A stretch of DNA of 64,000 nucleotides, taken from positions 21,001-85,000 of the forward strand of contig JAIGNY010002039.1 of assembly GCA_020152595.1 (NCBI GenBank), written 5' to 3'. Below are positions 1 to 12,869 of this stretch, one piece after another (the stretch's first letter is position 1; the number at the start of each line of letters is the position of its first letter). A model generated the notes under the pieces. It was not told the DNA's origin. It did not search any database and worked only from the letters and a program-made list of their open reading frames with translations. This DNA comes from Chiridota heheva. Its lineage: Eukaryota; Echinodermata; Holothuroidea; Apodida; Chiridotidae. Position numbers and translations under genes: made by a program.

Positions 1-135
1 GGGAGCATCCGCCATCCCCTATAACTCCCGGCCCGGGCCCTATAAGGGGCCCGGAAGAAAATTATACCATTATCCCTATATACCACAGGGGTCCGCATGG
101 CCCCACCCGCCCGTATAGCCCTAGCTACGCCACTG
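1..135. mobile_element. Right end of a hAT-like DNA element, truncated by window edge
   Basis: A GC-rich patch in otherwise AT-rich DNA ends at 118-135 in the inverse of CAGTGGCGTAGCTAGGGC. The same terminal sequence starts the element at 29732. Such termini are common on non-autonomous hAT-type elements. The left end lies outside the window, so the target duplication cannot be checked. The inner part contains a GGGCCC-rich inverted stretch near 31-54. Confidence 0.6.
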
Positions 136-1429
136 TATTTCAAACATTTATGTTAAAAAGCTGTGATGGCATTTTTGTTGAAGGAAAAATATGTTTATGT
201 ATGTTTCTGCTTGTCCGATGTACGTTTATTTTATAAAGTAATTTTGTGCATATGAATGTATACAAGTTATTCCTGTAAAAGAACCCTTTCAACTGAAGTT
301 TTAAGCTTTTATTACTCTATAATTCGGTACACAATTGATCGAGAATTTAAACAAAAATTAATTGAACAATGATAAGTGTATATGGTATTACATATATTAC
401 GGATTAATGTACTTGGTGAAAGTAAAATTAATCCAATTGGTTTAGACTAATTATTTAAAATATAATGAAAATTAATCTTAATTACATATTGAAAACTTAC
501 TTCCATTATAAGTCCTTAGCAGTAATCCAATTTCAATACTCTTTGTCATTTTGAACACTAGAAACACACTGGCCGTTTTAGCCCGAGTGATACAATTTTT
601 CATCAGGCTTACATTTGAAATGTTCAGACAACAGTTATACGGTAACTTTGGTATTACATTTGCATGCATTGTGGTTATGCAAAACAATTGTATGTTTGAG
701 CTAATGTCACCAATAATGTCACCAATAATAAACAATTTTAACGAAAAGTCTGATCAAATCTTATTTGGAAATGTATGTAAAAAACCCAAAGTTTATATCG
801 TAATGTATGTAATAAAAACCAAAGTTTGCCGTATTGTATTAAACAGGTCATGTATTTCAGAAATGGAAGGAATAGGAATCTCGATTTTACGTACAAAGTT
901 TGTAACAAAAGACGAAATTCAATTAAGACCCGGAAGCTCGTTCTATTTCATTAAAACGTCCAAGTATTCAAACACATGTGAACACTATAAGTAGCAAATG
1001 GACATGCAAATGCCTGCTAACTGGTTAATGGTCATTTTTAGAAGCAAACCAGCTGTCTGTTGGTGTTTGTCGAGTAAAAAAAACGCAAATTGTAATCCTG
1101 CAGCTGATTGTAATCCTATCATTATTATAAACAATGCTTCTTATATCAACAATTCGATCAAATCAACTATATTTATTCAAATGAATGAAGCCACTGTCCT
1201 TTACACGTACAAAACATGAATACCGTGCATAGTGGTTGGTTAACACAAGTATCATGTACACAATTGTAATAAAAATAAACAAATCATAGCAAAATAAAAA
1301 CATTTCTCAATAGCTTTGATATAGTTTCTTAGTCGGACACAGAACTCTCTATTTGCCTACCGACTTTTATAGCATGCAAAATAAATAATAGTGATTTAAA
1401 ACGTTAGATATCTGGATAATAAAAAAAAA
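136..1429. other. AT-rich intergenic DNA, nothing recognised
   Basis: Open frames here (for example 551-994 plus) have no recognisable domain, skewed AT-rich composition and no splice or promoter context. I see no gene or repeat. Confidence 0.5.
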
Positions 1430-1453
1430 TATAAAAAAATAAATAAATAAATA

Positions 1454-1519
<66 letters not shown>

Positions 1520-1640
1520 GTGATGGTGATGGTGATGGTGATGCTGATGCTGATGCTGATGCTGATGCTGATGCTGATGCTGATGCTGATGCTGATGCTG
1601 ATGCTGATGCTGATGGTGATGGAAATGTTGGTGATGATGA
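1430..1640. repeat. Compound microsatellite (ATG)n-(GATGGT)n-(GATGCT)n
   Basis: An A-rich lead-in with AAAT repeats is followed by about 22 perfect ATG/GAT triplets (1454-1518). Four GATGGT hexamers follow, then about twelve GATGCT hexamers to about 1612. The order suggests stepwise point mutation and re-expansion. All frames stay open on both strands, giving artefactual poly-Met, poly-His, poly-Ile and poly-Ser frames; none is a gene. Confidence 0.97.
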
Positions 1641-2191
1641 CAAGGACGACGAGAAGGAGGAGGAGGAATCCTTTTACGCCCTTTATGAACCATTTTTCAA
1701 GGATGCACACGTAAGGTTTGCAAAAACTATGTTGACTATATACAAAATATATTTGAAAAATATGCGATACAGGTTTCTGCCAAATTTGATTCCAATTTGT
1801 AGCAGTGATTCTATCAATCACCCAACCCAGTCCAGACCAATAAAAGAAGTTTATTACCGAGGAGCCTTTTGAGACGTTGTGCTTGCTTTTCTTTAACAGA
1901 ATTACAGATTTGACATTTACTCATGAAATTGATATGAAAAAAAATAATATGCTTGATACGGCAAATTTATAAAGTATTCATAATTTTTTTTACATAATAG
2001 TAGGCTAAGGAAAGAAGCAACTTTCGTCATCCAAATTTGATCTTTTTGTTATCTGCATTTGCCGGGACCTCAAGCCTTGCTATTGGTTAGATGCGGGACG
2101 ATTTAATTGGCTGTCGCATTTTGTCATTGCGGGAGAACGTCTAACATAGGAACTTTTTTAAGATAGGGCGGAAATTTACTTTCATACCTTG

Positions 2192-2250
2192 TATAACTAA
2201 TTGAAATAATGTCACATGGCAGAAATTAACGTGTCCATAATGGACCAATC
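2192..2250 (-). repeat. Partial dispersed repeat, inverted match to 25460-25525
   Basis: This stretch, containing ATGTCACATGGC and GTGTCCATAATGGACCAATC, is nearly the reverse complement of part of the TIR element at 25184-25559. It is probably a truncated or diverged relative of that element. I could not define its ends. Confidence 0.5.
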
Positions 2251-2344
2251 GTTTACTGCGAATTTTTTTGTCAAACAATACATTACTAAGAAGATTCTTG
2301 GCCGTCTGCACAATTCACACAGAGAATGGGGCCAAGCGTACAAA

Positions 2345-2367
2345 AGCACACACACACACACACACTT
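2345..2367. repeat. (CA)n microsatellite
   Basis: About eleven CA dinucleotides in a row. Simple sequence repeat with no coding meaning. Confidence 0.9.
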
Positions 2368-3117
2368 ATCATACGTGCATTATACATGAACTGATGAAGA
2401 TAATACCTGACATTAATCACGTTCGATTAAAATCAATTAATGTCAGTTGTTTTCAAGTTTCCTTCAAACAGTAAGTCACCCGGACTGTTTTCATCAACCA
2501 TGAACTTATGAAGTGTCGAATACATGTTTCTTTACTCATTGGAAGTCGTTGAAATGTAAAGTATTGCTCATTGTATCGTCAAATATCTAACAGATACTAA
2601 GATGGAGTGATGTTAAATGAAAATGATACTATGCTAGGTACTTTTAAACTTTTAGATTAAGTGAAGATTGACTAAAATAGATTGGCTTTAGTTTGTTTTA
2701 TGACGTTACAAATTTGTGAGAAATCAAATATCAGACAGGAATTACTTACAGCAACAATACTTTAAACATCTTTTAAATTTTAAAGCACCCACCGCTATAG
2801 GATATGCTTAAAAAAGCTGACAATTTTTTTTTAATGTCACTTTTAATCCTGGACTAATATGAAATACAATCTTTGCCATTGATTTTATACATCACGTTTT
2901 CACAATACGACTCTACAAAGAACAAACATAAACGTAGGAACATGACACTTATGTATCATGTCAATTGATAATATATGTGTTATGTTTTAAAAAGTCTAGA
3001 TTTATTTGAATTACAAAAATGACTTGGCGTGAAAGCATCGAAAGCATCATGAAACTTTCAAAGGGGAATCTTGTCTCAAGAAAATGGTTTAATCCGTCAT
3101 CAATGCATCCGATCAAA

Positions 3118-3260
3118 CTAGTGACGTCACTTCCACGGCGGTAATTGATTAGATTTTTGTGAATGTGTAGATACTTCCACCAATCAGAAACGTTGGATTG
3201 TTGTGTATTTTCGCCACTTTAACCAGTTAACACAATATCTGTCCTTTAATATTCTGATAC
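3118..3260 (-). repeat. Dispersed repeat family A, copy 1 (inverted)
   Basis: It contains GTGACGTCACTTCCACGG, then CCAATCAGAAACGTTGGATTG and a trailing TTAACACAATATCTGTCCTTT. In reverse complement this matches the blocks at 33858-34075 and 36715-36940 (CAGATATCGTGT, CTGATTGGTC, GGAAGTGAC). In the same orientation it matches 61495-61625. The four copies share word order but are strongly diverged, as expected of an old interspersed element. No TIR was resolved. Confidence 0.6.
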
Positions 3261-3336
3261 AAATCGACAAACTGTGAAGAAGTTACTTTACTCTCTTTTC
3301 TGTTCGAGAGATATTGTGTCTTAAAGATTGTTTTGA

Positions 3337-3790
3337 AATTTCTTGTGTAAACATTTTGCTACATGGAAGCCGCCATTTTGTGATATTTTCCATGATCCTT
3401 TGTTATCCTAACGTTAAAGCCTTATGCAATGTTACATTTTCAAATTTGAAATACGTTTGGGAAAAATATCTTTGGTAAAAGAAACTTAAAGCTCATGAAA
3501 ATACCTTCATTACTGTCATGGCTACAACTTTTCCACTCCCATTTGATATGTTTACCACGCAGTTTTCGAATAATAAAAAAACTAGACAATAGAGCTAGGC
3601 TTTTAGGCGCCAAACGGCCATTTTGAAAATTCAAATGTTTATCAACACAATGATTTTTAATGTTTCAAGAACGTCAATTAGAAATTATGACATTTTATCG
3701 CAACATCTGAACAATATAGCTGCATGACTTCAATATTCTCGTGTGTTATAAATGTTTCTATTAATAGGCATGCTTCCGGACTGACAGAAC
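3337..3790 (+). repeat. Dispersed repeat family B, copy 1
   Basis: About 450 bp matches 47800-48245 in inverted orientation along its whole length. Shared words include TTTGCTACATGGAAG, GCCTTATGCAATGTTACATTT, CAAACGGCCATTTTGAAAA and AATAGGCATGCTTCCGGACTG. A third, truncated copy lies at 46827-46897. No protein similarity; probably a non-autonomous transposon or old SINE-like unit. Confidence 0.75.
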
Positions 3791-6506
3791 GTTACACACG
3801 CACTTTCTATACAATCCAATGTATCTTATTGGAAATTTATTCATTTATTGAACTGATTCAAAAACAATTTACTAATTGCTTAAAATACAATTATTTTCAA
3901 ACAATTGTCATAGTGAAATACATTTGTCTCTGCAATAAATTAATTCCTACTGTATATGATGAATACAAATTAATAGAAGTGTAGGGATTGTAATTAACGA
4001 TACCTACCTATGTATTTAAATGAAAGAAATCGCTCATGTATTCGTCATGTCCATATGTACTTGTAAAATCATATTTTTTTGGAAATACGTTTTTTTTTTT
4101 AGTTGAAAAGTGAAAACTAAACTTGTTTTCACTATGCAAATGTATTTTTCGACATACATACGTATACCCAATGTAGGACGGAGTGAGTCGCGATTGATAT
4201 CCTCGAAAAAGGTATCTTTTGAGAGGAAATGTGTCTTTGCTAGATGATCCGATAGTTTGTTTGTAAGTTCGATAATTCCGTTTCATTTGGTTTTAATTCT
4301 AAAAATTCTCTATTTCTCAGCTTTGTTGTTTCTTTTTCCCCGGTGAAAGAACAAGGCACGTTTTGTCTTTAATGTGAGAGTAATATTAAGTGTACTGTAC
4401 TATTCTAACCGACCCGGCGCTAAACCTACCTCAATAATTTTTCTCGTTCAACGAACCTGAACTTCATTCTTGAGATGGGAGGCCCAAGGAACAACATCTT
4501 TAATATTTCACGACAGTGATTGCATCAATTGAATTTCATATTTTGATCATTTTATAAGATACAGCTTGCAACACGCTACATCCCCTTATTTGGAGAAAAC
4601 ACTGAAATCAAATACTTAACTTTCTTTAAAGATAGAGGCCCGTTACTACTTATGGTTTACGTGACTACTAAATATGTGAAGAGAATTGAACGAAGCCCAT
4701 TGCTGACTATTGAGATTTCTGGATTTGGTGATTGATGATGAAACTGAACTCTTCAAGATAATGGAAAAAATGACAAGGGGCATACTTCTCTTAGTTCACC
4801 AGGCCAATCAAAGTTATCTATGAACATTTAAAGATCATTTTGAAGTCATTGCCTTAAACAGGAAAACTAGATAGGAAAATGACTTTAAAACCAATAAAAT
4901 CTCTTTAATGAGCGCAAGACATACTTGATATTTACGGGTCTTTGTACTCATCTTACTTCAGGAGGTGTAAGGATTCTAACAACTTTAAGGTGGAGCCGAT
5001 GAACAAGCCCCTCATTAATTGCTGCTCCGTTCAATTTCTAACAAAGCCACTGGACCCATTATATGGGCAGGCAGTCCTAAAGAGCGTAATAAATATGCAA
5101 GATTATCGTATACAGAAATGCCGAAAGAAATTGATCATTGGCAACAGAATCTCTGTTTCAGGTATTGTTTTTTGCGTATCTAACCATTTATGTTCTTGAT
5201 GAAGAGGACGCTTTTTCGTGTAACGGTTTTATTGTCAGAAATTCTGATTGGACCATTAAAAAACGAAACTATCGCATTTCAATATTTTGTTGAAAGAAGC
5301 ACTCGAAAAGTGACGTCATATTTTTGCTAAGTCAAGGGTATTTGAAATAACACAGGTCTGATTTGTGATACTCGTGTCGCTAAGAAATTACTTACATATT
5401 CATGTTTACTTTGCACATTCGTATCAAAGTTGTTTAATACCATCACGTGCACGAAAAGGTCGAATTTTCATGAGACTCAACACAAAATATGCCCTCACTC
5501 CTCTGCCTCAAGCTCCTTTAATACAATACAAAAAGGTGCTTTCGAGAGATACTTGAACGCTGGTTGAACTCTTAAATGCTGAATTTTATACTGAACAATG
5601 CAACACCTCTGCTGCGCTGACTGCTGCTCAGAGAGTGTATTTAAATACTGGGTTTAACGTTGTTTTTGCATCTCATCTGATATATTCTGGAATAGGTTTT
5701 CATTATAAGTACGATTTGTTTAGAATATTGAACTCTTTCAAGAATCGATTGAAGGCGTTTGCTTTTCATTTATCTGTTTTGGTTTTTTTATGCAAGCACT
5801 CTGAACGTCATTTTTCTATTCATGGCGGATACCGGCGCTTTACCACAATGCAGATTGATTGCGATCTTGGAAAGAAATTCAATTCAGCTTCAAGAAAAAA
5901 GTTATAATGATTTCATTTTTACAGGAGGAAGAAATTAACCTTAGAAAGAGATTCATTTCAAAATTCCTAATTAATGCAACGGCATCTGGTTCATCCATTT
6001 TAACAAACGTAAAGAAAGATTAATTTCCATCGGAAGCATGAACTATATCACAAACGTAGCCTCATTTTAAGAATTTGTGCAGGAAGTAAGAATCCTGTTG
6101 AGCTCCTCAGACCAGTTTAGAATATCCATGAACGTTTAATGATCCCTTTGCGATCATTACCTTTCAAAAATAAAGCGAAAGGGGGAAAAGGATTTTGAAC
6201 TATATAATCTATTATTTATCGTTTTAGCGAGAGCATTACCATTATTAAATTGCAAATATACCTAGATTTGTATTCAAAGTCTGCGATATCAAGTTTCCGG
6301 TGAAGTGAAGCGTATAGAATTCTGAATCATTTTGTTTTGAAGAGGAATAAAAGTGCCACCTGTCAATATAGGAGCTTAAAACTCTTGGTCCCACATTGTT
6401 GACGTTATGCATATGCATTGTTCATATGCCTTGTTATGAATGTATGTAAACAGCATCGTATACAAAATTCATAACTAATCGTCGTAAACTCTTTTGGATA
6501 TAAAGT
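3791..6506. other. AT-rich intergenic DNA, nothing recognised
   Basis: Open frames at 3724-3984, 4008-4286, 4942-5199 and 5635-5907 were read through. None shows a domain, signal peptide or splice architecture. No repeat boundaries were recognised. Confidence 0.5.
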
Positions 6507-6831
<325 letters not shown>

Positions 6832-7199
6832 GGGCAGATCAAGGAAAAGAAGGAGGGGTGTTCGAGGGAATTGTATGTTTTATGTTCCAAAAATTCGGAT
6901 TTGTGAATATTGTGATGACATGTTGTTACAATAATCATTATCGAAAAGCACCTTGTAACTTTATTCTTACTGCTTTGTTTCATGACGCACTATATACTGG
7001 CAGATCGTCAGTTTAAACATTAGAAGCTTCTCACGTTTTGGAATGGATCCTTTTGATTTAATAATAATACGATTGTTTATCTGTTTATGTAATCACTTAA
7101 ACTCCTACAGAAGTCCATTAGAAATATAGGTCCAAAATCACTTTTATAACCACATGCGTTTCAATGTACTTTTTATATCAGTTCCTCACATAAAATTAA

Positions 7200-9010
7200 C
7201 CATCTTCGATTTTTATTTTGTTGAAGTTTACATCCAGAATTTTGTCAAAGCTATGTAGAAGTCAATTGTCAGTTATTATACGTTTATCCGCCATCTTGTT
7301 AGTGCTTTGGCACTCAACAAACTTGGATTTTTGATATCAGTGGGATAAGTTCAATAAAAACATTTACTTCAGATTCCATGAAAAATCATAAAATAGTTTT
7401 AAAAGCTGAACCTGGTTATAAATTGTTAATCATGTACATCCATTGATGTCAAAACTTTGACAAGGTATAATAAGATATATATTCCTGGTGTAATATGTTT
7501 CCGCATATAAACATACAAACTTTGAATGTCTTCTAATGTAGTGATTTGCGCATGGACACCTCAATAATCCTAAACGGCTTTTGTTTCTTACGTCAGTGTT
7601 ATCAAGTAAATTAATAATTTTACGAGTGTTTCACATAAAATCCAAAAGTTTTTAAAACTCGCCCAAAAACTGAATTGTTTTTTGTTGATAAAGAATTAGT
7701 GAATTTCTGTTTGTAATTGATATACATCCTGTCATGTTGTCGAAGCTTGACAGACAAGGCTTTATGAAGTATATGTATGATATTATACGTCCATGAGCCT
7801 AGTGATTTGAACTCAAACACTTCAATTACTCGATACGGTTTTCGTCTGTATTACATCAGTGTTATCAAATATATAAATATCAAGTAAACGAATGAAAACA
7901 TTAAGATTTACTGCATACAATACACTAGTTTTGAAATGATTAATTCAGTGGTCAAGCATGCCCATCTATTTGAAAGAGGACTTCAAAAGAAACAGTATGA
8001 TTAAGAAATAGTTTAAACAATCTAATTCCGTTAAGAAGATATTCAAGTTTGAAATTATGTCTAATCTGTGTAGAAATGACTGGTGTTTAAGTCTATTATG
8101 GAAAGTTGACGTCTTCACCCTCACATCCTTAACAATTGTTAATGTATTTAAAAAATAATAATTTGTTCATTATTTAAATGATTTTTCCTCGAACTTTCTT
8201 CAAGTGTTATATTATAAATACTCCTCCTATAGCTTCATTTTACTACTTTTTTTGGACATATTTCATGATTTTTAAGCCACAAAATCGCAGGACAAAGAAA
8301 GTATAATACATATAGAATTTGAGGCTATGACATCATAACAAGTCTGATTTCAGTCGTTTCTACACAAATGATACCAAACTTAGATATCTCCTTAACGGAA
8401 TAAGATTTTTGAATGCTGTCTTTACTATTTTGTTTCCTTTGAAGTCCTCTTTCATATAATTGCTTCACCCCTGAACTTATCCTTTATGGCTGAACCAATA
8501 GCAACTCATGTATTTTAATTTGAACAAATTAGCGAATTTCATTTTATAAAACAACATACAACCCACAGCATTTCAAAGCCTGACAAGGCATTACGAGGTA
8601 TGCGTTTGGTATATACGTCTTTAAGCACAGTGATTGTACTCAAGCACTTTAGTCACCCAAGACTACTGTTGGCTCACATCAGTGGACTGAGTTCAATGAA
8701 TACAAATATTTACTAGAGTTCCTCATATCAAATCCGTCAGTTTCAAAAGCTGAACCAATAGCTTTGTTTTAACTTCAGAATTTGAACGGATTAGTGAATT
8801 AGATTTTTAAATCAATCGATGTTGTCAAATTTGTCACAAAGATTCCCCAGGGGCCACGTTTATTGCTAGTATGATATGTTTTCAGATCTAAACATCAAAC
8901 GTTCCAGTTTCCAGAAAGAATATTTGAGAACTGATTTGTACTTGAGTGCACAGCAATCATCCCAGACGGCAATTACGCTTTGCCAGAGCTGTTCAAATAT
9001 GGGAAATAAA
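7200..9010. repeat. Decayed tandem array, ~265 bp unit, about five copies
   Basis: A recurring string of landmarks (TGATTTG..CTCAAGCACTT, then CATCAGTG..ATCAA, with upstream TTTGACAAGG.AT) recurs near 7310, 7541, 7802, 8631 and 8934. Spacings are about 231, 261, 829 and 303 bp. The 829 bp gap holds a ~555 bp MITE; subtracting it leaves ~274 bp, close to the unit length. The units are highly diverged, so the array is old. Confidence 0.65.
7933..8487. mobile_element. Foldback MITE, copy 1, inserted in the tandem array
   Basis: The left part (GAAAGAGGACTTCAAAAGAAAC, then TTCCGTTAAGAAGATATTC) recurs inverted at 8385-8460 (TATCTCCTTAACGGAATAAG, then TTTGAAGTCCTCTTTC). Outer ends are GATTAATTCAGTGG and CCCTGAACTTATCCTTT. 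Arms of ~130 bp or more flank an AT-rich core. No coding capacity. A related copy lies at 9713-10265, with a rearranged relative at 62000-62370. Confidence 0.8.
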
Positions 9011-9712
9011 AAGTAAATGAAAGATCGAGATTCTGTACATAAGATTAATCAGCATCTACGGTTGCCAATTTCGACTAGGTTCTTCGTTTACTAATCAGGA
9101 ATAATATTCTATTTTCTGTCATATTTTCTCAAATATGGTTTTGTCGTATTTATAGAAATTTCGTCGAGGAAAGTGAAGGACATTGATAGAGATGAAAGAA
9201 AGAGCGATTGATGAAATGAAGATAACTAATAATTACTTTCTTGTCATTTTTACATGACAGTGTCAAATGCTTTTAACAAGCAGAGTTTTAACAAGATATT
9301 CTTCAAAGCTTGAATCTGTCATCCGGCTGCTCTACTTTTTATTTTAAAGTCGTACCGGGCTAAATAACACACTATACATTTAAACAAAACCAACTTAAAA
9401 CAATAACTGTAGAGGATTTAGTGTATCATTGATCTTTTGAATGATAGAATTCTGTTATAAAATCAATGAAAGGGTTGAATTATCAAAGCGATATCGTAGT
9501 TCCTGTGAAAACTGGACACTTTTGAAATTTGACATTTTCCGTAAACATTTTCCCTTTCAGGTATCTCTAGACTGCTAGATACGATGCATTTATTTACATA
9601 TGACAAATTCATATCAAGAAATCTTGCATAGGAAAAACGAATTTCATTTAGAGATGTACGTAAGGGCTAGTATCAAATTAAAATACCCATTATTCACTTG
9701 TTTTTAAAAAAT

Positions 9713-10265
9713 TTAAAGGATAAATTCAGTTCTCTATATGAAAGAGGACTTTAAAAGAAACAAAATGGTAAAAAACCGTTCGAAAATCTTATTGCATTAA
9801 GAGGATATTGAAGTTGAAAGCTATGTTTTATCTTTGTAGAAATGATTGGTATAGTAAGTCTACAATGGCGGGTTGGTGCCCTTATCCTTACATTCTTAAC
9901 AATTGTTAATGTAATTTAGAGAAAATATATTGGAATTTTTTCTTATTTCAATTATTTTCCCTCAAAATTTCTTCAGGTGAAAAATTACAATTAACCCTAC
10001 TAGATTATGTTTTACTACTTTCGTGACCTATCCAATGGTTGTTAAGCCTCAAAATCACTATGATAGAATACATAAAGACTTTGGGGCATCTGAGGTTATA
10101 ACATCAGCCTGATTTCAGTCGTTTCTACACAAATGATACAAAAGTTTAAACTTAGATATCTCCTTAACGGAATCTGATTTTTAATGCTTTCTTCACTATT
10201 TTGTTTCTCTTGAAGTCCTCTTTTATATAAGATGGACATGCATGAGCACTGAACTAATCCTTTAG
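9713..10265. mobile_element. Foldback MITE, copy 2
   Basis: It begins TTAAAGGATAAATTCAGT and ends ACTGAACTAATCCTTTAG, an inverted pair. Inner arms repeat the GAGGACTT..AAGAAAC block seen in copy 1. Length (~550 bp) matches copy 1. The TTAA at the left edge could belong to the TIR or be a target site; the right edge reads TTAG, so I cannot assign a superfamily. Confidence 0.8.
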
Positions 10266-10399
10266 TTGCCCAAAAAGTAAAACTAATGTCATTTGGTTGA
10301 TCAAATCATTGTGCTGCTGTTGTTGTAAGTAATTGTAAACCTATTAAGGTTAATGTGGAATGTACACAGACGAAATATTCTTCTGTAAATGAGGATTCA

Positions 10400-10615
10400 T
10401 AAGTGGTTGAATGTGGTGCACTTTGGCTTTCAACCACTTAGGGTAAGCAAGGTCAATTTTTACGAGTCTAAAGAGATGTGAGTTGCAAGAAATAATGTGT
10501 AATACGTTTTTTATGTTTAACGGAAATTACATCTAGCTGAAGGTTTTAAAGTGGTTGAATGAGCTATAGTGTGGCTTACAATCACATAGTGTGATTGCAA
10601 TAAAGGTCAATTGTA
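10400..10615 (+). repeat. Short direct repeat, ~148 bp apart
   Basis: The words AAGTGGTTGAATG, GTGGCTT/TTGGCTT, AACCAC.TAGGGT and GGTCAATT occur in the same order at 10402-10460 and 10550-10610. It is a small diverged tandem duplication of unknown origin. Confidence 0.45.
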
Positions 10616-12869
10616 GTGAATTCAATAATAGATGAAAATAAAAATAATAATAAAAATGTTTCTGTATTACGTTTTAAATGTATAATGGAGCTTCATTCGA
10701 ATTTTCTGGACACTACCTCTGCTCGTCTTTTCTCAATCAAACAATCCTTTCCATAAATGTGAAAAAAAAATCACAACATGCAGATCATTGGTTCAGATTC
10801 GCTGGCTCGATTGTTTGCAAAAGACTCAACCAAAATGATATTGCACTTCTTATTGTCAAATAATTTGATACGATAACACAGTAGTATACGTAGCAATATA
10901 AATCATTTGTGTGAATAAGTGCAAATGCAGTTTTGTTAGGGTTTGTTTCAAAAAAAGTTTTAGTTCAAAATATTTTTTTCTTATTATTACTCGTTTGCAG
11001 TAGGCTCGTTCACAAACGTTTGTAATACCGGACATCATTTCATAACAGTGTACATTTATTAAAAATAAATAAAAATACATGAGGTATTTAGAAGATTATG
11101 ACTTGCATGCGTGGTGTGGTAAGACTGACCATCCTTGTAGGGGTTTACATATATAGAATGTCTCTTGGACTTTCCCACATGACGGAGCAAACCATACGTA
11201 AATTAACCGTACAGCATTTACACAGTTTTTTGTACTTGAGGTGTCACATAGTTAAGTGGATAGGATTGATTAAGATTTGTATCCTTAAACTAATAAGATT
11301 GGTTGTTTGATGGTTCTTATTAAATTTTCTAATAGTGGCACTAATAACTCTTAAAGATAAAGTTGCACCAAGTTCGATAGCTAATTGCACATTTGCCTTA
11401 AAGGCGGAATCTATCTGACTTATTGACAAGTCAAAGTGTTCGAGACGAGAGTCTGAAGAGAAACCATGGGATATTATAAAACGCTGCATGGGTTGAAACA
11501 GAGTTGTATAATGTAAGCATATATTTATGAGTCTAGTGGTAAATTATCATCCGATATAAAGGGTGTGTTATAAAGGTATATGCGTAGCCTCATGCGTTCA
11601 GAATCTACAAAGCCACGAGAATAGCTCAAATTCCTCAAAGGCTCGTAAAACCATTGCCTGTTTCCTTTGTTTTAAACAGACTTAAAGAAATTAGAAAAAA
11701 GAACGTAAAGATCACAAAACTTACCCTACCGGCGTAATTATTAAAAAACATTACTTTAAGGGCCTTTTTGCAGAAGCATACAAGTATAGGCTTTAACTTG
11801 GTCAAAAACATTTTTTAAAGCACTGACGGTTCCGTGTAATGCGTTGGTATATGAATGAAATGTAGAATATTTCCTAAGGACGTGAGAACTGAATAGAACT
11901 AATAAGAAAAATGAGAACTGACCATTATAAAGAACGGTATATAAACATAAATTACATATGTGATGCTGTTTTTTTTTAATGGATTGGAAGGGAAATTGAA
12001 TGTTTGATATATTTAACATAGGATATAATCCTTTATAATCATTTAATAATACACTTTTAAGTATGGTTGATTAAGTAGGTATGTTCATTATATTTATTAT
12101 ATGGTTGAAGAATTTTTGAGTCAATATCATTTCCATGTGAATTGTTGTTAAATAAAATAATCTAAATATTCAAATACAATTTAGAAAAAAACGTACTTAA
12201 GAGATTAAAACAATTTTGAATATTTGTTACTTGTGGGAAAAACTATATAGTTTCATATGTGAATAGTTGTTCTAAACGTATATTTCTTTTTTAATTTGAA
12301 GCAAACCATTCTTTCACAAGGAATGAAATAATGCACGATAAAGTAAGATATAGTATGATGACTTCTGTTTTATTTCAAATAAAACATGATAGAGCTAACA
12401 GATTAATAGATTAGTCCCATTGCCCGCATGATGAATAACTCTGGCTATAAATTTTCAATCTATTGCACCCAAGCTCAACAGAGTGTTTATAATTTAGAAA
12501 TGAAAACATCCTTTTAAAATTTCAGATGAATCCTCAGCCCCACATTACACGCATGGATGGCCCTGCAGTAACCAAATCCATAATACTTAGCCCTTCACAA
12601 TAACTTCCATTTTGTGCATATAGACGATTAGGAGTGTAATAACTGATGTGTAAAATCACTCGACTGTCTGTGGTGGGTTTTTTAATTGCACCTAAGAGAG
12701 TCTAAACGTTTTTTAAATCCAAAATGGAGGTTCTTGCAGGTAAAAAGACTGACAATCTGTAGCGAGGATTGGCGTAATGCATTTCACAGATGGAGAACAA
12801 TTAAAGAATCAAACTGGTGGTAAACATATTGATAGCTTATTCCTGACCACAGGAATATTTCGTTAATGT
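10616..12869. other. AT-rich intergenic DNA, nothing recognised
   Basis: Short open frames (10678-10863, 11098-11310, 11244-11489 and others) have no recognisable domain. No repeat boundaries were identified. Confidence 0.45.

Noticed and set aside
1367..1821. Poly-His, poly-Ile, poly-Ser and poly-Met frames
   Set aside because: Translations of the compound ATG/GATGCT microsatellite in different frames.
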